Assembly: GCF_002155965.1 (NCBI RefSeq)
Contig: NZ_MUMH01000124.1
Span: 1-64,000, forward strand
Direction of reading: 5' to 3'
From: Allokutzneria sp. NRRL B-24872
GTDB taxonomy: Bacteria > Actinomycetota > Actinomycetes > Mycobacteriales > Pseudonocardiaceae
DNA: 64,000 bases
Shown: piece by piece, positions 1-7,709 of the stretch
Numbering within the stretch: position 1 is the stretch's first letter
How the letters are laid out: every line of letters begins with the position of its first letter
Translations under genes and position numbers: made by a program
The notes under the pieces: model-generated
What the model was told of the DNA's origin: nothing
The model's database searches: none
The model's input: only the letters and a program-made list of their open reading frames with translations

Positions 1-741
1 CGCGAGCGGATGGTGGAGGAGCTGGACTACCGCATCGAGGCGGACAACCAGCGGGCCTTCGCCAAGGGCTTCGTCGACGACGAGCACATCGTCGTGCCCA
101 GGGTGGTGGCCAGCGCGCCCAAGGTCATGGTCTCGGAGTGGGTCGAGGGCACACCGCTGGCGGCGACGATCAAGGACGGCACGCGGGAGGAGCGGGACGC
201 GGCGGGCCACCTGCTGTCGCTGTTCCACTTCTCGGCGCCCGAGCGGAGCGGTCTGCTGCACGCCGACCCGCACCCCGGCAACTTCATGACGCTGCCGGAC
301 GGCAGGTTGTGCGTGATCGACTTCGGCGCGGTCGCGCGGTTGCCGGAGGGGCTGCCGCACACGCTCGGCGTGCTGACCAGGCTGGCGTTGCAGGGCAGGT
401 CCGAGGACCTGATGCAACTGCTGCGCGCCGAGCGCTTCCTCGGTCAGGACACCGACCTGGACGCGCAGGACGTGCTCAGCTACCTGGCACCGTTCGTCGA
501 GCCGATGGGTGCGGAGCGGTTCCACTTCACCAGGAGCTGGTTGCAGCGCCAGGCGGAGCGGATCAGCAACCTGCGCGGAGCGGACTTCCGCACCGGGCGG
601 TTCCTCAACCTGCCGCCGAGCTACCTGCTGATCCACCGGGTGACGATGGGCTCCATCGGCATCCTGTGCCAGCTGGACGCCGAGGTGCCCGCGCGCGAGA
701 TCGTCACGCGCTGGCAGCCCGGTTTCGCCGAAGAGGACTGA
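1..741 (+). CDS. ABC1/UbiB-family kinase-like protein (5' partial)
   Basis: The reading frame is open from the first base of the window, so the N-terminus is missing; only the C-terminal ~246 residues are present. It carries the motifs of the atypical ABC1/UbiB (AarF) kinase family: an HADPHPGN catalytic-loop motif followed by VIDFGAVARL (the DFG-like metal-binding segment). Family members bind ATP and support isoprenoid-lipid metabolism, but the substrate of actinobacterial members is unsettled. The position upstream of whiB7 and uvrD2 matches M. tuberculosis Rv3197, which is placed the same way. It is transcribed convergently with the zinc-ribbon gene that follows. The family call is firm; the cellular role is not. 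Confidence 0.9.
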   Translation, partial: RERMVEELDYRIEADNQRAFAKGFVDDEHIVVPRVVASAPKVMVSEWVEGTPLAATIKDGTREERDAAGHLLSLFHFSAPERSGLLHADPHPGNFMTLPDGRLCVIDFGAVARLPEGLPHTLGVLTRLALQGRSEDLMQLLRAERFLGQDTDLDAQDVLSYLAPFVEPMGAERFHFTRSWLQRQAERISNLRGADFRTGRFLNLPPSYLLIHRVTMGSIGILCQLDAEVPAREIVTRWQPGFAEED

Positions 742-763
742 CTCACCCCGGCAACGGGACGCG

Positions 764-946
764 TCAGGCCCACCACTCGCTGGGCAGCTTGCTCTCGATG
801 TCGCGCACGTGCGTCCGCGCGCAGGCGGGGCACAACCAGCGGGTGCGGCCGCTGTCCCGATCGCTGACCCAGGCCAGCGCCGCGGTCGGATCGCCGTCGA
901 GGTCGCGGACGGTGCCGCAGCGGTGGCAGGCGACGGGCTCGTTCAT
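764..946 (-). CDS. small zinc-ribbon-like protein
   Basis: A 60-residue protein starting ATG. It has two CxxC pairs (CHRC near residue 7 and CPAC near residue 40), spaced as a zinc ribbon, and ends in SEWWA. No catalytic domain fits in this length, so a structural zinc-binding or small nucleic-acid or protein-binding role is inferred. It lies just downstream of the methyltransferase on the same strand, nine bases from its stop, so the two may be co-transcribed. I do not recognise a named family. Confidence 0.7.
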   Translation of the reverse strand: MNEPVACHRCGTVRDLDGDPTAALAWVSDRDSGRTRWLCPACARTHVRDIESKLPSEWWA

Positions 947-955
947 GGCTGGAGG

Positions 956-1840
956 CTACGCGAGCGGCCTGCGGCCGAGGTGGACCGTGTTGGCCTGCAA
1001 CCAGAACAGGTCCTCGCGGTCAACGAGGCTGAGCTGGTCGCCGGGGTCGAGCATGCGGTCGAGCAGCGCGGTGTCCTCGGCGGAGCACCAGCCCTCGGTG
1101 GTGTCGCGCAGCCAGCGGACGCGGTCGATCACGGTCGTGCGGTCGGCGTCGCTCAGCGGGGCCGGGCGGTCGAAGAGATAGCTGAAGGCGGTCACGTCGA
1201 CGAGGCCGACGCCGCGGAGCACGCTGCTCCAGCCCTCGGTCAGCGGGATCGAACCGCTCATCTCAGCGCGCATCGCCTTGAACCACTGGGTGTTCGCCAC
1301 GTCCAGCCGCTGCTGCAGGCCGGGTTCGCCGACTCCGAGATCGTTGGCGAGGAAGCGCGAGGGCAGGCCACCCTCGGCCAGCGCCAAGCGGCCGCCGGGA
1401 GCGAGTGAAGCGGCGAGGTTGCGCACTCCCTGCCGTTCGTCGGGCAGGTGGTGCACGACGTGCGATGCCCAGATGAGGTCGGCGGCGGGCAGTCGCCGGG
1501 CCAGCTCGGGGTCGGCGGCGTCACCGTGCACGACGACCACCTCGATCTCGGCGCCCGCCACCGCGCGGACGCTCTCCTCGGCCGCGGCGAGCAGGTCCGG
1601 CACCGCGTCGACCAGCACCACGATGGCGCCGGGTTTTCCGGCCGCGCGCAGCGCCTCGGCGAAGGAACTCGCCCAGCCGCCGGAGCCGGAGCCCATGTCG
1701 ATCACCGTGCGAACGCTGTCGTCGACCAGGCGCGCGGCGACCTCTGCGCGCGCCGTCGCGGTCAGCAGGTCCGCCCTGCGCAGCTCGGTGAGCCGGCTCG
1801 GCCAGTCGATGTTGTCGTGCGCGTGCGCGTGGGAGCCCAT
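956..1840 (-). CDS. SAM-dependent methyltransferase
   Basis: Class I methyltransferase fold. The SAM-binding motif I reads VIDMGSGSGGWA near residue 43, an acidic post-I segment follows (VVLVDAVPDLL), and the motif IV/V region reads LIWASHVVHHLPD followed by LAPGGRLALAEGG, typical of the Methyltransf_11/12/25 group. The ATG at 1840 begins MGSHAHAHDNIDW; the frame is open further upstream but that extension is Arg/Pro-rich and unlike protein. About 294 residues. The substrate cannot be told. The HAHAHD stretch close to the start might bind metal but may be incidental. Confidence 0.85.
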   Translation of the reverse strand: MGSHAHAHDNIDWPSRLTELRRADLLTATARAEVAARLVDDSVRTVIDMGSGSGGWASSFAEALRAAGKPGAIVVLVDAVPDLLAAAEESVRAVAGAEIEVVVVHGDAADPELARRLPAADLIWASHVVHHLPDERQGVRNLAASLAPGGRLALAEGGLPSRFLANDLGVGEPGLQQRLDVANTQWFKAMRAEMSGSIPLTEGWSSVLRGVGLVDVTAFSYLFDRPAPLSDADRTTVIDRVRWLRDTTEGWCSAEDTALLDRMLDPGDQLSLVDREDLFWLQANTVHLGRRPLA

Positions 1841-2032
1841 GGGCTGACCGTACCGACGCGCGCGAGCGGGTTGCCCGACTCGGCCGGGCCGTTGCCCCGC
1901 AAGAGGTTGAGCCCGATACGGCCGTCGTTGAAGACAGTTGAGGGGGCTGAACACCGGTGAACCCGATGGTGCGCGGGCACCGTCCTCGCCGACGTTTCCG
2001 CGTGGCTGGCGAGCGTGAGGTGGGGAAACGGC

Positions 2033-2065
2033 GACGGGCGCCGTCCTGGGAGGACGACGCCCGTC
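2033..2065 (-). terminator. hairpin downstream of the whiB7 transcription unit
   Basis: GACGGGCG, one mismatch, CGTCCT, then a GGG loop and the complementary arm AGGACG...CGCCCGTC: 14 pairs around a 3-nt loop. A second hairpin (GGGGCGGA/TCCGCCCC, 2100-2121) lies closer to the 74-residue gene. Neither has a real U-tract on the minus strand, so termination here is inferred from stem strength and position. The 290 bases between 1840 and 2131 hold only these structures. Confidence 0.5.
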
Positions 2066-2130
2066 ATCTCGTGCTCATCGGATCGAAGTGGATCTTGTTG
2101 GGGCGGAGGGGTTTCCGCCCCGGCGCGGGA

Positions 2131-2355
2131 TCAGAGCGTGGACCGGTGCCGGTCCGCCCTGCGGTTGGCCACCGACGCCAGCCACTGCCACCGCTGCGCG
2201 GCGGACATGCGACGGGCTTGTCGCTCGTGCGCGGCGGAGTGCTCCGCCTCCCGCATTCGTTGACGGGTTAGATGCTCATGGAGAAACATGTTCGAAGCCA
2301 CCCTTTGGTGAAGATCGTTGCTGGTCATCGCGTCGAAGTAGATGTGGTCGTTCAT
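2131..2355 (-). CDS. 74-residue protein translationally coupled to whiB7
   Basis: Starts ATG at 2355 inside an ATGA overlap with the whiB7 stop (2352-2354), the usual sign of translational coupling. The protein is hydrophilic and helical-looking, rich in His, Arg, Gln and Met, beginning MNDHIYFDAMTSNDLHQ and containing several HExL/ERQ segments, with no Cys and no membrane segment. I do not recognise a family. Because it can be made only with whiB7, a role alongside the WhiB7 response is inferred. Confidence 0.65.
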   Translation of the reverse strand: MNDHIYFDAMTSNDLHQRVASNMFLHEHLTRQRMREAEHSAAHERQARRMSAAQRWQWLASVANRRADRHRSTL

Positions 2356-2714
2356 GCGGCTGCCTCCTGCTTCGCGGTGACGCCCGTGGCGCCGACGGTG
2401 GTCTCCTTGCGCGGACGGCCACGGGGCCGCTTGCGTGCGATCACCGCGCCGCGCTCGAAGATCTCCCCACCCCAGACGCCCCAGGGCTCGCGCCGCGCGA
2501 GCGCTCCGGCCAGGCACTCGGCCCGGACGGGGCAGTCGACGCAGAGCGTCTTGGCGCGGTCGAGGTCGGACGGGGTGTCGGCGAACCAGAGGTCAGCGTC
2601 GCCGACTCGGCAGGGCAGGTTGCTCGCCGCGTCGAAGACGTCGGCGGTTCCGTAGTCGGGAACGGACCCGACCTCGGGGATCGTTCCGCAAGGCGGAACG
2701 GTCGCGGTCAACAC
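2352..2714 (-). CDS. whiB7: WhiB7-family Fe-S transcriptional activator
   Basis: 120 residues with the four cluster-binding cysteines C35, C58, C61 and C67 (C-x22-C-x2-C-x5-C), the GVWGG turn at about 79-83, and a C-terminal AT-hook (KRPRGRPRK, about 95-103). The EPWGVWGGEIF segment plus the AT-hook distinguishes WhiB7 from other WhiB proteins. WhiB7 binds the primary sigma factor and activates intrinsic antibiotic-resistance genes, including its own promoter. Start chosen: GTG at 2714, six bases after GAGGAG. It has a 5' leader of several hundred bases with an upstream ORF and a terminator hairpin, and it sits downstream of uvrD2 as in mycobacteria. Confidence 0.95.
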   Translation of the reverse strand: MLTATVPPCGTIPEVGSVPDYGTADVFDAASNLPCRVGDADLWFADTPSDLDRAKTLCVDCPVRAECLAGALARREPWGVWGGEIFERGAVIARKRPRGRPRKETTVGATGVTAKQEAAA

Positions 2715-2780
2715 AGTGTTCTCCTCGGTTGTTCTGTGTTTTCGGGTGTTTCTCGGGGTGTTTCCGGGTGTGGAAATGAC

Positions 2781-2815
2781 GAAGGCCGCGAACCGACTTG
2801 CGGTCCGCGGCCTTC
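2781..2815 (-). terminator. attenuator hairpin in the whiB7 leader
   Basis: On the minus strand GAAGGCCGCGGACCG pairs with CGGTTCGCGGCCTTC over 15 bp (one G-U) around a five-base loop CAAGT, followed by TCATTTCC. It lies inside the whiB7 transcript, 67 bases before the whiB7 start and 22 bases after the leader-ORF stop. An intrinsic terminator in this place acts as an attenuator in known whiB7/wblC leaders. The U-tract is poor, so efficiency is uncertain. Confidence 0.75.
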
Positions 2816-2837
2816 GTGAGCCTGTGTCCTGACGGTG

Positions 2838-3101
2838 TCAGGGACTTCGGTCCACTGGTACGGACGAGCAAGCACGGACGTTCTGCCGAACATCAACGGG
2901 CTGGTCTTCACGGGTCACGTGCAGAGCGACGGACGGGGCGGCAACGGGCAGACCGGTGCCCAACGGCTTCAGCGCGACTGGGGCGGTGATGGTCCACGCG
3001 CCACCCCTGGACTTCATGCCGCTGCCGATGGGCGCGGACATGCCAATGACCCCGGCGAAGGAGGGGTAGCCCGCGAGCGAGAGGTTCTTGGTGATCTTCA
3101 C
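2838..3101 (-). CDS. leader ORF (uORF) of whiB7, 87 codons
   Basis: GTG start at 3101 preceded by AAAGGAGGT, with eight bases between AGGAGG and the start, one of the strongest ribosome binding sites in the window. The product begins VKITKNLSLAGYPSFAGVIG and has no recognised domain. It ends at a TGA (2838-2840) 22 bases upstream of the attenuator stem. A small 5-bp hairpin (CTGAC/GTCAG, 2829-2841) straddles the stop. In mycobacterial and streptomycete whiB7/wblC leaders, slowed translation of a uORF under ribosome-targeting drugs relieves termination; the same arrangement is inferred here. It may act only through its translation. Confidence 0.75.
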   Translation of the reverse strand: MKITKNLSLAGYPSFAGVIGMSAPIGSGMKSRGGAWTITAPVALKPLGTGLPVAAPSVALHVTREDQPVDVRQNVRACSSVPVDRSP

Positions 3102-3193
3102 TGCGGCCACCTCCTTTCCGAGGTCATCTGGGCCCGAGCGAACTCGGGCGTTTTCACGTGTGGATGTCGGGAGCCGGGGCTCCCGTCCCTTGC

Positions 3194-3234
3194 AGGCTAT
3201 GTCTCGCGTGCCAGGGCGTGCAACCGAATTATTC
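3194..3234 (-). promoter_or_regulatory. whiB7: candidate whiB7 promoter with AT-rich WhiB7 box
   Basis: Minus strand: TTGCAC (3218-3223), an 18-base spacer, then TAGCCT (3194-3199, fits TANNNT). Immediately upstream of the -35 lies GAATAATTC, the most AT-rich stretch nearby, where WhiB7's AT-hook would be expected to bind in an autoregulated promoter. It overlaps the uvrD2 stop codon. Positions fit a transcript carrying the uORF; no experimental start is known. Confidence 0.5.
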
Positions 3235-5385
3235 GAGTTGGTCTTCACTCGCCCGGATGAGTGACGGCGAGCCACCGTCCGAGCCCCCAGCGTGCACGAG
3301 ATCGAGCACGTCAGAACCATACTTGTCCAACTTCGACGCGCCAATACCCGAGATGCCCACAAGGGCGGCGACCGTCGTCGGGCGCTGCTCGGCGATGGCC
3401 ATCAGGGTCGCGTCCGTGAACACCACGTAGGCCGGGACCTTGAGCTGCTTCGCGCGGTCGGCGCGCCACACCTTGAGCCTGCCGAGCAGTTGTTCGTCCA
3501 CATCGGACGGACAGCTCGCGCACCTGCCGAGCTTGACCGCGACGCTGCCGATGAGCGGCCCGGCGCACGTGCGGCACTCCGGTTTCGCGGCGTCCCGGCG
3601 CAGCGAGGACGCGCCGGCGACCGTGCCCTTGGCGGGCAGGGCGGCCGGGTGGTCGTCGGGGACGAGCCCGTAGAGGAAGCGGCTGCGACGCCTCGGCCTG
3701 CCGCCCCCACCGGCCGAGCGCATCAGCGCCCAGGACAGCCACAGGTGCTCGCGGGCCCGCGTGACGCCGACGTAGAAGAGCCTGCGCTCCTCCTCGATCC
3801 CTTCGGAGCCACCCGAACTGTCGGAGAGCACGTGCTGGATCGGCAGGGTGCCCTCGGTGAGACCGACGAGGAACACCGCGTCCCACTCCAGGCCCTTCGC
3901 CGCGTGCAGCGAGGCGAGCGTCACGCCCTCCACGGTCGGCGGGTGCTGGGCCTCCGCGCGCAGCACCAGCTCGCCGACGAAGCGCGGCAGGTCGGCGTCC
4001 TCGACCGCGGCGGCGAACTCCTCGGCCAACTCGACGAGCGCGAGCAGGGACTCCCACTTCTCCCGCATCGCGCCACCGGTCGGCGGCTCGTCGGTGAGGC
4101 CGATGGTGGAGAGCAGCTTGCGCACCACGTCCGGCAGCGTGTTCGCGCCGATCTCCAGCTCTCCGTTGGAGCGCAGCACGTGCATGGCCTGGCGGACCTC
4201 CGGGCGGTGGAAGAACCGCTCCCCGCCGCGCACCTGGTACGGGATCTCCGCCTCGGTCAGGGCCTGCTCGTAGACCTCCGACTGCGCGTTGACGCGGTAG
4301 AGCACCGCGATCTCGCTCGCGGAGACGCCCGCGTCGAGCAGCTTGCGGATGCGCCGGACGACCGCACGCGCCTCGGCGTTCTCGTCGTCGAACTCGGCGA
4401 AGTGCGGTTGCGGGCCGTCGGGGCGCTGGCCGATCAGCTGCAGGCGCGAGCCGGCCGGGCGTCCGCGCGCGGCGCCGATGACCTTGTTGGCCAGCGCCAC
4501 GACCTGCGGGGTGGAGCGGTAGTCGCGTTCGAGCCGGACCACGACGGCCTCGGGGAAGCGCTTGGAGAAGTCCAGCAGCGGGCGCGGGGACGCTCCCGCG
4601 AAGGAGTAGATCGTCTGGTTCGCGTCGCCGACCACGGTGAGGTCGTCGCGGTTGCCCAGCCAGGCGTCGAGCACGCGCTGCTGGAGCGGGGTGACGTCCT
4701 GGTACTCGTCGACAACGAAGCAGCGGTAGCGCTCGCGGAACTCCCCGGCGACGTCGTGGTGCTCCTCCAGCACGGCGGCGGTGTGCAGCAGCAGGTCGTC
4801 GAAGTCCAGCGACCGCGCGCGTGTCTTCAGGGCCTCGTAGCCCGCGTACACGGCGGTGACCTGCTCAGCCGGGCCCGGGATCTCGCGGCCGATCTTGGCG
4901 GTGGCCGTGCCGTAGTCGTCGGGGGTGATCAGCGACGCCTTGGCCCACTCGATCTCGCTGGCGAAGTCGCGCAGGGACTCGCGGTCGGTCGGGGCGCCCG
5001 CGCGCTGCGCCGCCTGGCCGACGAGGCGGAGCTTGCCGTCCAGCAGCTCCCACGGCGCGTCGCCGACGACCCTGGGCCAGAAGTAGCGCAGCTGGCGCAA
5101 CGCGGCGGCGTGGAAGGTCCGCGCCTGCGCGCCTTGGACGCCGAGCGCGCGCAGGCGTGTGCGCATCTCGCCCGCCGCGCGCGCGGTGAAGGTGACCGCG
5201 AGGACCTGGCCCGCCGCGACGTGACCGTTGTTGACCAGGTGCGCGATGCGGCGGGTGATCGTCCGCGTCTTGCCGGTGCCCGCGCCCGCGAGGACGCAGA
5301 CCGGGCCGCGCGGCGCGTGCACCGCTTCCCGCTGCTCGGGATCGAGTCCCTCGCTCAGCCTGTTCGCGTGCTCCGAGTCGCCCAC
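3229..5385 (-). CDS. uvrD2: ATP-dependent DNA helicase UvrD2
   Basis: 718 residues, superfamily 1A helicase. Walker A AGAGTGKT near residue 34, motif II DEYQD near 228, motif [15 protein letters not shown] near 540. After the helicase core come two CxxC pairs (CRTC and CASC, near 608-630) that probably bind zinc, then an HRDC domain ending [14 protein letters not shown]. The zinc-plus-HRDC tail defines UvrD2 (Rv3198c), a 3'-5' DNA helicase essential in M. tuberculosis. GTG start at 5385; the first residues run into the conserved [16 protein letters not shown]. First gene of the minus-strand stretch before whiB7, with 78 bases to the nudC stop. The small glutaredoxin gene found next to uvrD2 in mycobacteria is absent. 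Confidence 0.96.
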   Translation of the reverse strand: MGDSEHANRLSEGLDPEQREAVHAPRGPVCVLAGAGTGKTRTITRRIAHLVNNGHVAAGQVLAVTFTARAAGEMRTRLRALGVQGAQARTFHAAALRQLRYFWPRVVGDAPWELLDGKLRLVGQAAQRAGAPTDRESLRDFASEIEWAKASLITPDDYGTATAKIGREIPGPAEQVTAVYAGYEALKTRARSLDFDDLLLHTAAVLEEHHDVAGEFRERYRCFVVDEYQDVTPLQQRVLDAWLGNRDDLTVVGDANQTIYSFAGASPRPLLDFSKRFPEAVVVRLERDYRSTPQVVALANKVIGAARGRPAGSRLQLIGQRPDGPQPHFAEFDDENAEARAVVRRIRKLLDAGVSASEIAVLYRVNAQSEVYEQALTEAEIPYQVRGGERFFHRPEVRQAMHVLRSNGELEIGANTLPDVVRKLLSTIGLTDEPPTGGAMREKWESLLALVELAEEFAAAVEDADLPRFVGELVLRAEAQHPPTVEGVTLASLHAAKGLEWDAVFLVGLTEGTLPIQHVLSDSSGGSEGIEEERRLFYVGVTRAREHLWLSWALMRSAGGGGRPRRRSRFLYGLVPDDHPAALPAKGTVAGASSLRRDAAKPECRTCAGPLIGSVAVKLGRCASCPSDVDEQLLGRLKVWRADRAKQLKVPAYVVFTDATLMAIAEQRPTTVAALVGISGIGASKLDKYGSDVLDLVHAGGSDGGSPSLIRASEDQLE

Positions 5386-5463
5386 CGCCCCATACTCGCA
5401 GAGGCCGCGCGCCGGAGGGACGCGCGGCTCAGCGTGGGTGGATTTTGTTTCACAGGAACACGT

Positions 5464-6354
5464 TCAGAGCTGGACGTTCGCCCACGCGGCGAGCATGCGG
5501 TGGGCGATGGAGCTGGCGCCGGGCAGGCCGAGACCGGGGATGGCCCCGCCCGCCGCGAAGGCCGCGCGGACCTCGTCGCGGTGCACCCACTTGGCGTGCT
5601 CGATCTCGCCCTCCGCGAGCACAAGAGGCGCGTCGCGGTCGGCGAGCGCGGAGAAGCCGACCATCAGCGAGCGCGGGAACGGCCAGGGCTGGCTGCCGAG
5701 GTAGCGGACGGAGCGGACGGCGACGCCGACCTCTTCGCCGACCTCGCGCTCCACGCACGCCTCCAACGACTCGCCGACCTCGACGAAGCCCGCGAGCACC
5801 GAATACCGCTCGGCGGGCCAGACCGGCTGGCGCGCGAGCAGGACGTGCGAATCGCCGTCGTGCACGAGACAGATCACGGCGGGGTCGGTGCGCGGGTACT
5901 CCTCGTGCCCGCACCCCGTGCACCGCCGAGCCCAGCCCGCGCGCACGGCCTCCGTCGGAGAACCGCAGCGCGCGCAGAAGTTGCTGAGGTCGTGCCACGC
6001 GAGCAGGCCGACGGCGGCGGTCATGAGCCCGGCGTCGGTGTCGCTCAGCAACGCCCCGCACATGCGCAGGTCCTGCCAGTCCTCCGCACCGGGACCGCGA
6101 ACGGCCCAGTACGCGGTGTCGTCCTGCACGCCGAGGAACACCGCGCCGTCCACGGGCGCCTCGCCGAGGTCGCTGGTGCGGCCGAGGTGCAGCACGTCGT
6201 CCACGAGCCGGGCGCGGCCGCGCTCGTCGATCACGACGAGAGCGGCCTCCTTCCACCCCTTGGCGAGCAGTTCGACGTCGTCCCGCGAGGCGTCCGCTCT
6301 GTCCACAGTGGACCGCGACAGGGCGGGTAATCCGTCGAGCGCGAAGTCCGTCAC
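5464..6354 (-). CDS. nudC: NAD(+)/NADH diphosphatase NudC
   Basis: 296 residues. A zinc ribbon (CARCG...CTGCG) is followed by a Nudix box GFVEVGES...REVGEEVGV and by SQPWPFPRS, the motif that marks NADH-specific NudC enzymes. The protein cleaves NAD(H) and can remove NAD caps from RNA. Start: GTG at 6354, overlapping the stop of the upstream M16 gene as GTGA; the open frame continues upstream but is Arg-rich and overlaps that gene. Translational coupling with the M16 pair is therefore likely. One copy of the GTCCACAGTGGAC palindrome lies in its 5' coding part. Confidence 0.95.
   Translation of the reverse strand: MTDFALDGLPALSRSTVDRADASRDDVELLAKGWKEAALVVIDERGRARLVDDVLHLGRTSDLGEAPVDGAVFLGVQDDTAYWAVRGPGAEDWQDLRMCGALLSDTDAGLMTAAVGLLAWHDLSNFCARCGSPTEAVRAGWARRCTGCGHEEYPRTDPAVICLVHDGDSHVLLARQPVWPAERYSVLAGFVEVGESLEACVEREVGEEVGVAVRSVRYLGSQPWPFPRSLMVGFSALADRDAPLVLAEGEIEHAKWVHRDEVRAAFAAGGAIPGLGLPGASSIAHRMLAAWANVQL
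6301..6313. repeat. 13-bp palindrome GTCCACAGTGGAC (copy 1)
   Basis: Inside the 5' part of nudC, read as Ser-Thr-Val-Asp. One of five exact copies in the window. Confidence 0.8.
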
Positions 6355-7709
6355 GAGAGGACGACACCTCCGAGCCCGCGCAGCGGTGCCTCCAGCGTCG
6401 AGGCGTCGCCGACGACCACGCCGGTCCACGCGGTCGGCCGGAAGAACTCGGCTGCGGCCTCGGCGATCTGCTCGGCGGTGACCTTGCGCAGGCGGTCAGG
6501 GTGCGCCCACAGCCACTCCGCGCCGAGGCCGACCGACGCCAGCCCCGCGAGGTTGCTGGCGAGCCCGGCCTGCGAGGAGACGCCGATGGACAGCGAGCCG
6601 ACGAGGTAGCGGCGCACGGTGTCGACCTCGGACTCCGTCGGCGGCACCAGGCACATCCGGCCGAGCTCGTAGCGCGCTTCGAGGACGGCGGGCGCGGTGA
6701 CCTCGCTCGCGGTGTCCCCGCTGAGGATCAGCGTCGCCTTGCCCGGCGTGAACTCGAACATCGAGTGCACCGAGTACGTGTAGCCCTTGTCCTCGCGGAG
6801 GTTCTCGACCACGCGCGAGGAGAAGAACCCGCCGAAGGCGACGTTGGCCATCTGCAGCGCGGGGTAGCGCGGATCGGTGCGCGGAACCGCCTGCGTGCTC
6901 AGCCGCAGCTGCGACTGCACGGCGCCCGGACGGTCGACGAGGCGCAGGTCGCCGCCCGCGATGTCCGGCAGCTGCGGCATGTCCACCGCGCTGGCGTCGG
7001 ACTTCCACCCGGTGAGCTTCTCCGCGATCTGGTCGACGGCCCGGCGCGGATCGACGTCGCCGACGATCACGAGCACGGACCCGCGCGGGAGCACGGCGGT
7101 GCGGTGCAGCTCGCGGACGTCCTCGACGGTGACGGCCGCCGCGGCCTCCTCGGTCGGCACCTCCCTGGTGAACGGGTGGTCGCCGTAGCGGTGGCGCTGC
7201 AACGCTTCCCGGGCGATCGTGCCGGGCTGCGAGCGCATCAGCGAGATCGAGCTGACCAGTCGCTCGCGCTCGCGGTAGACCTCCTGCTCGGGGTACGCCG
7301 CCGCGGTCAGCAGGTCGGCGAGGACGTCCAGCTGGAGGTCAAGGCCCTCGACGAGGCCGTTCCAGGCCAGCGTGAGGTGCTCGGGGTCGACACCGACGCT
7401 CAGCGCGGCACCGACCCGGGCCAGGTCGCTGTCCAGCTCGACCATCGTGCGGTTGGCGGTGCCCGCGAGCAGCGTCGCGGACAGCAGCTCGGCCTGCGCG
7501 GCGTGCTCGGGCCGCTCCCCCGCGAACGGGACGGTGAGCCGGAACTCGACCATGGGCACGGTGGCGCGGCGCGCGGCGATCACGCGCAAACCGTTGTCCA
7601 GCACGGTGTCCACGAGCTCGGGCTCGACGGCGGTGCTCTGCGCGAGGAGGTCCGGCAGGGGGCGCGGACCGGCTTCGGTGCGGCCGATCTCGGCGGCGGT
7701 GCGAGTCAC
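6351..7709 (-). CDS. M16-family peptidase, non-catalytic subunit
   Basis: 452 residues with the M16 (pitrilysin) two-lobed layout. The zinc motif HxxEH is lost: the matching region reads PFAGERPEHAAQAELL. The C-terminal half keeps LREDKGYTYSVHSMFEF, the conserved Arg/Tyr region that helps position substrate in heterodimeric M16B enzymes. It starts GTG at 7709, overlapping the stop of the catalytic partner as GTGA, so the two chains are probably made in equal amounts and form a heterodimer. Cytoplasmic; no signal peptide. Its substrate is unknown. Confidence 0.9.
   Translation of the reverse strand: MTRTAAEIGRTEAGPRPLPDLLAQSTAVEPELVDTVLDNGLRVIAARRATVPMVEFRLTVPFAGERPEHAAQAELLSATLLAGTANRTMVELDSDLARVGAALSVGVDPEHLTLAWNGLVEGLDLQLDVLADLLTAAAYPEQEVYRERERLVSSISLMRSQPGTIAREALQRHRYGDHPFTREVPTEEAAAAVTVEDVRELHRTAVLPRGSVLVIVGDVDPRRAVDQIAEKLTGWKSDASAVDMPQLPDIAGGDLRLVDRPGAVQSQLRLSTQAVPRTDPRYPALQMANVAFGGFFSSRVVENLREDKGYTYSVHSMFEFTPGKATLILSGDTASEVTAPAVLEARYELGRMCLVPPTESEVDTVRRYLVGSLSIGVSSQAGLASNLAGLASVGLGAEWLWAHPDRLRKVTAEQIAEAAAEFFRPTAWTGVVVGDASTLEAPLRGLGGVVLS

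Noticed and set aside
3292..6330. A 1012-codon open frame on the plus strand opposite uvrD2 and nudC
   Set aside because: It is the mirror of the high-GC coding strand (Arg/Val/Gly/Leu-rich, no motif); the minus-strand genes have complete helicase and Nudix motifs.
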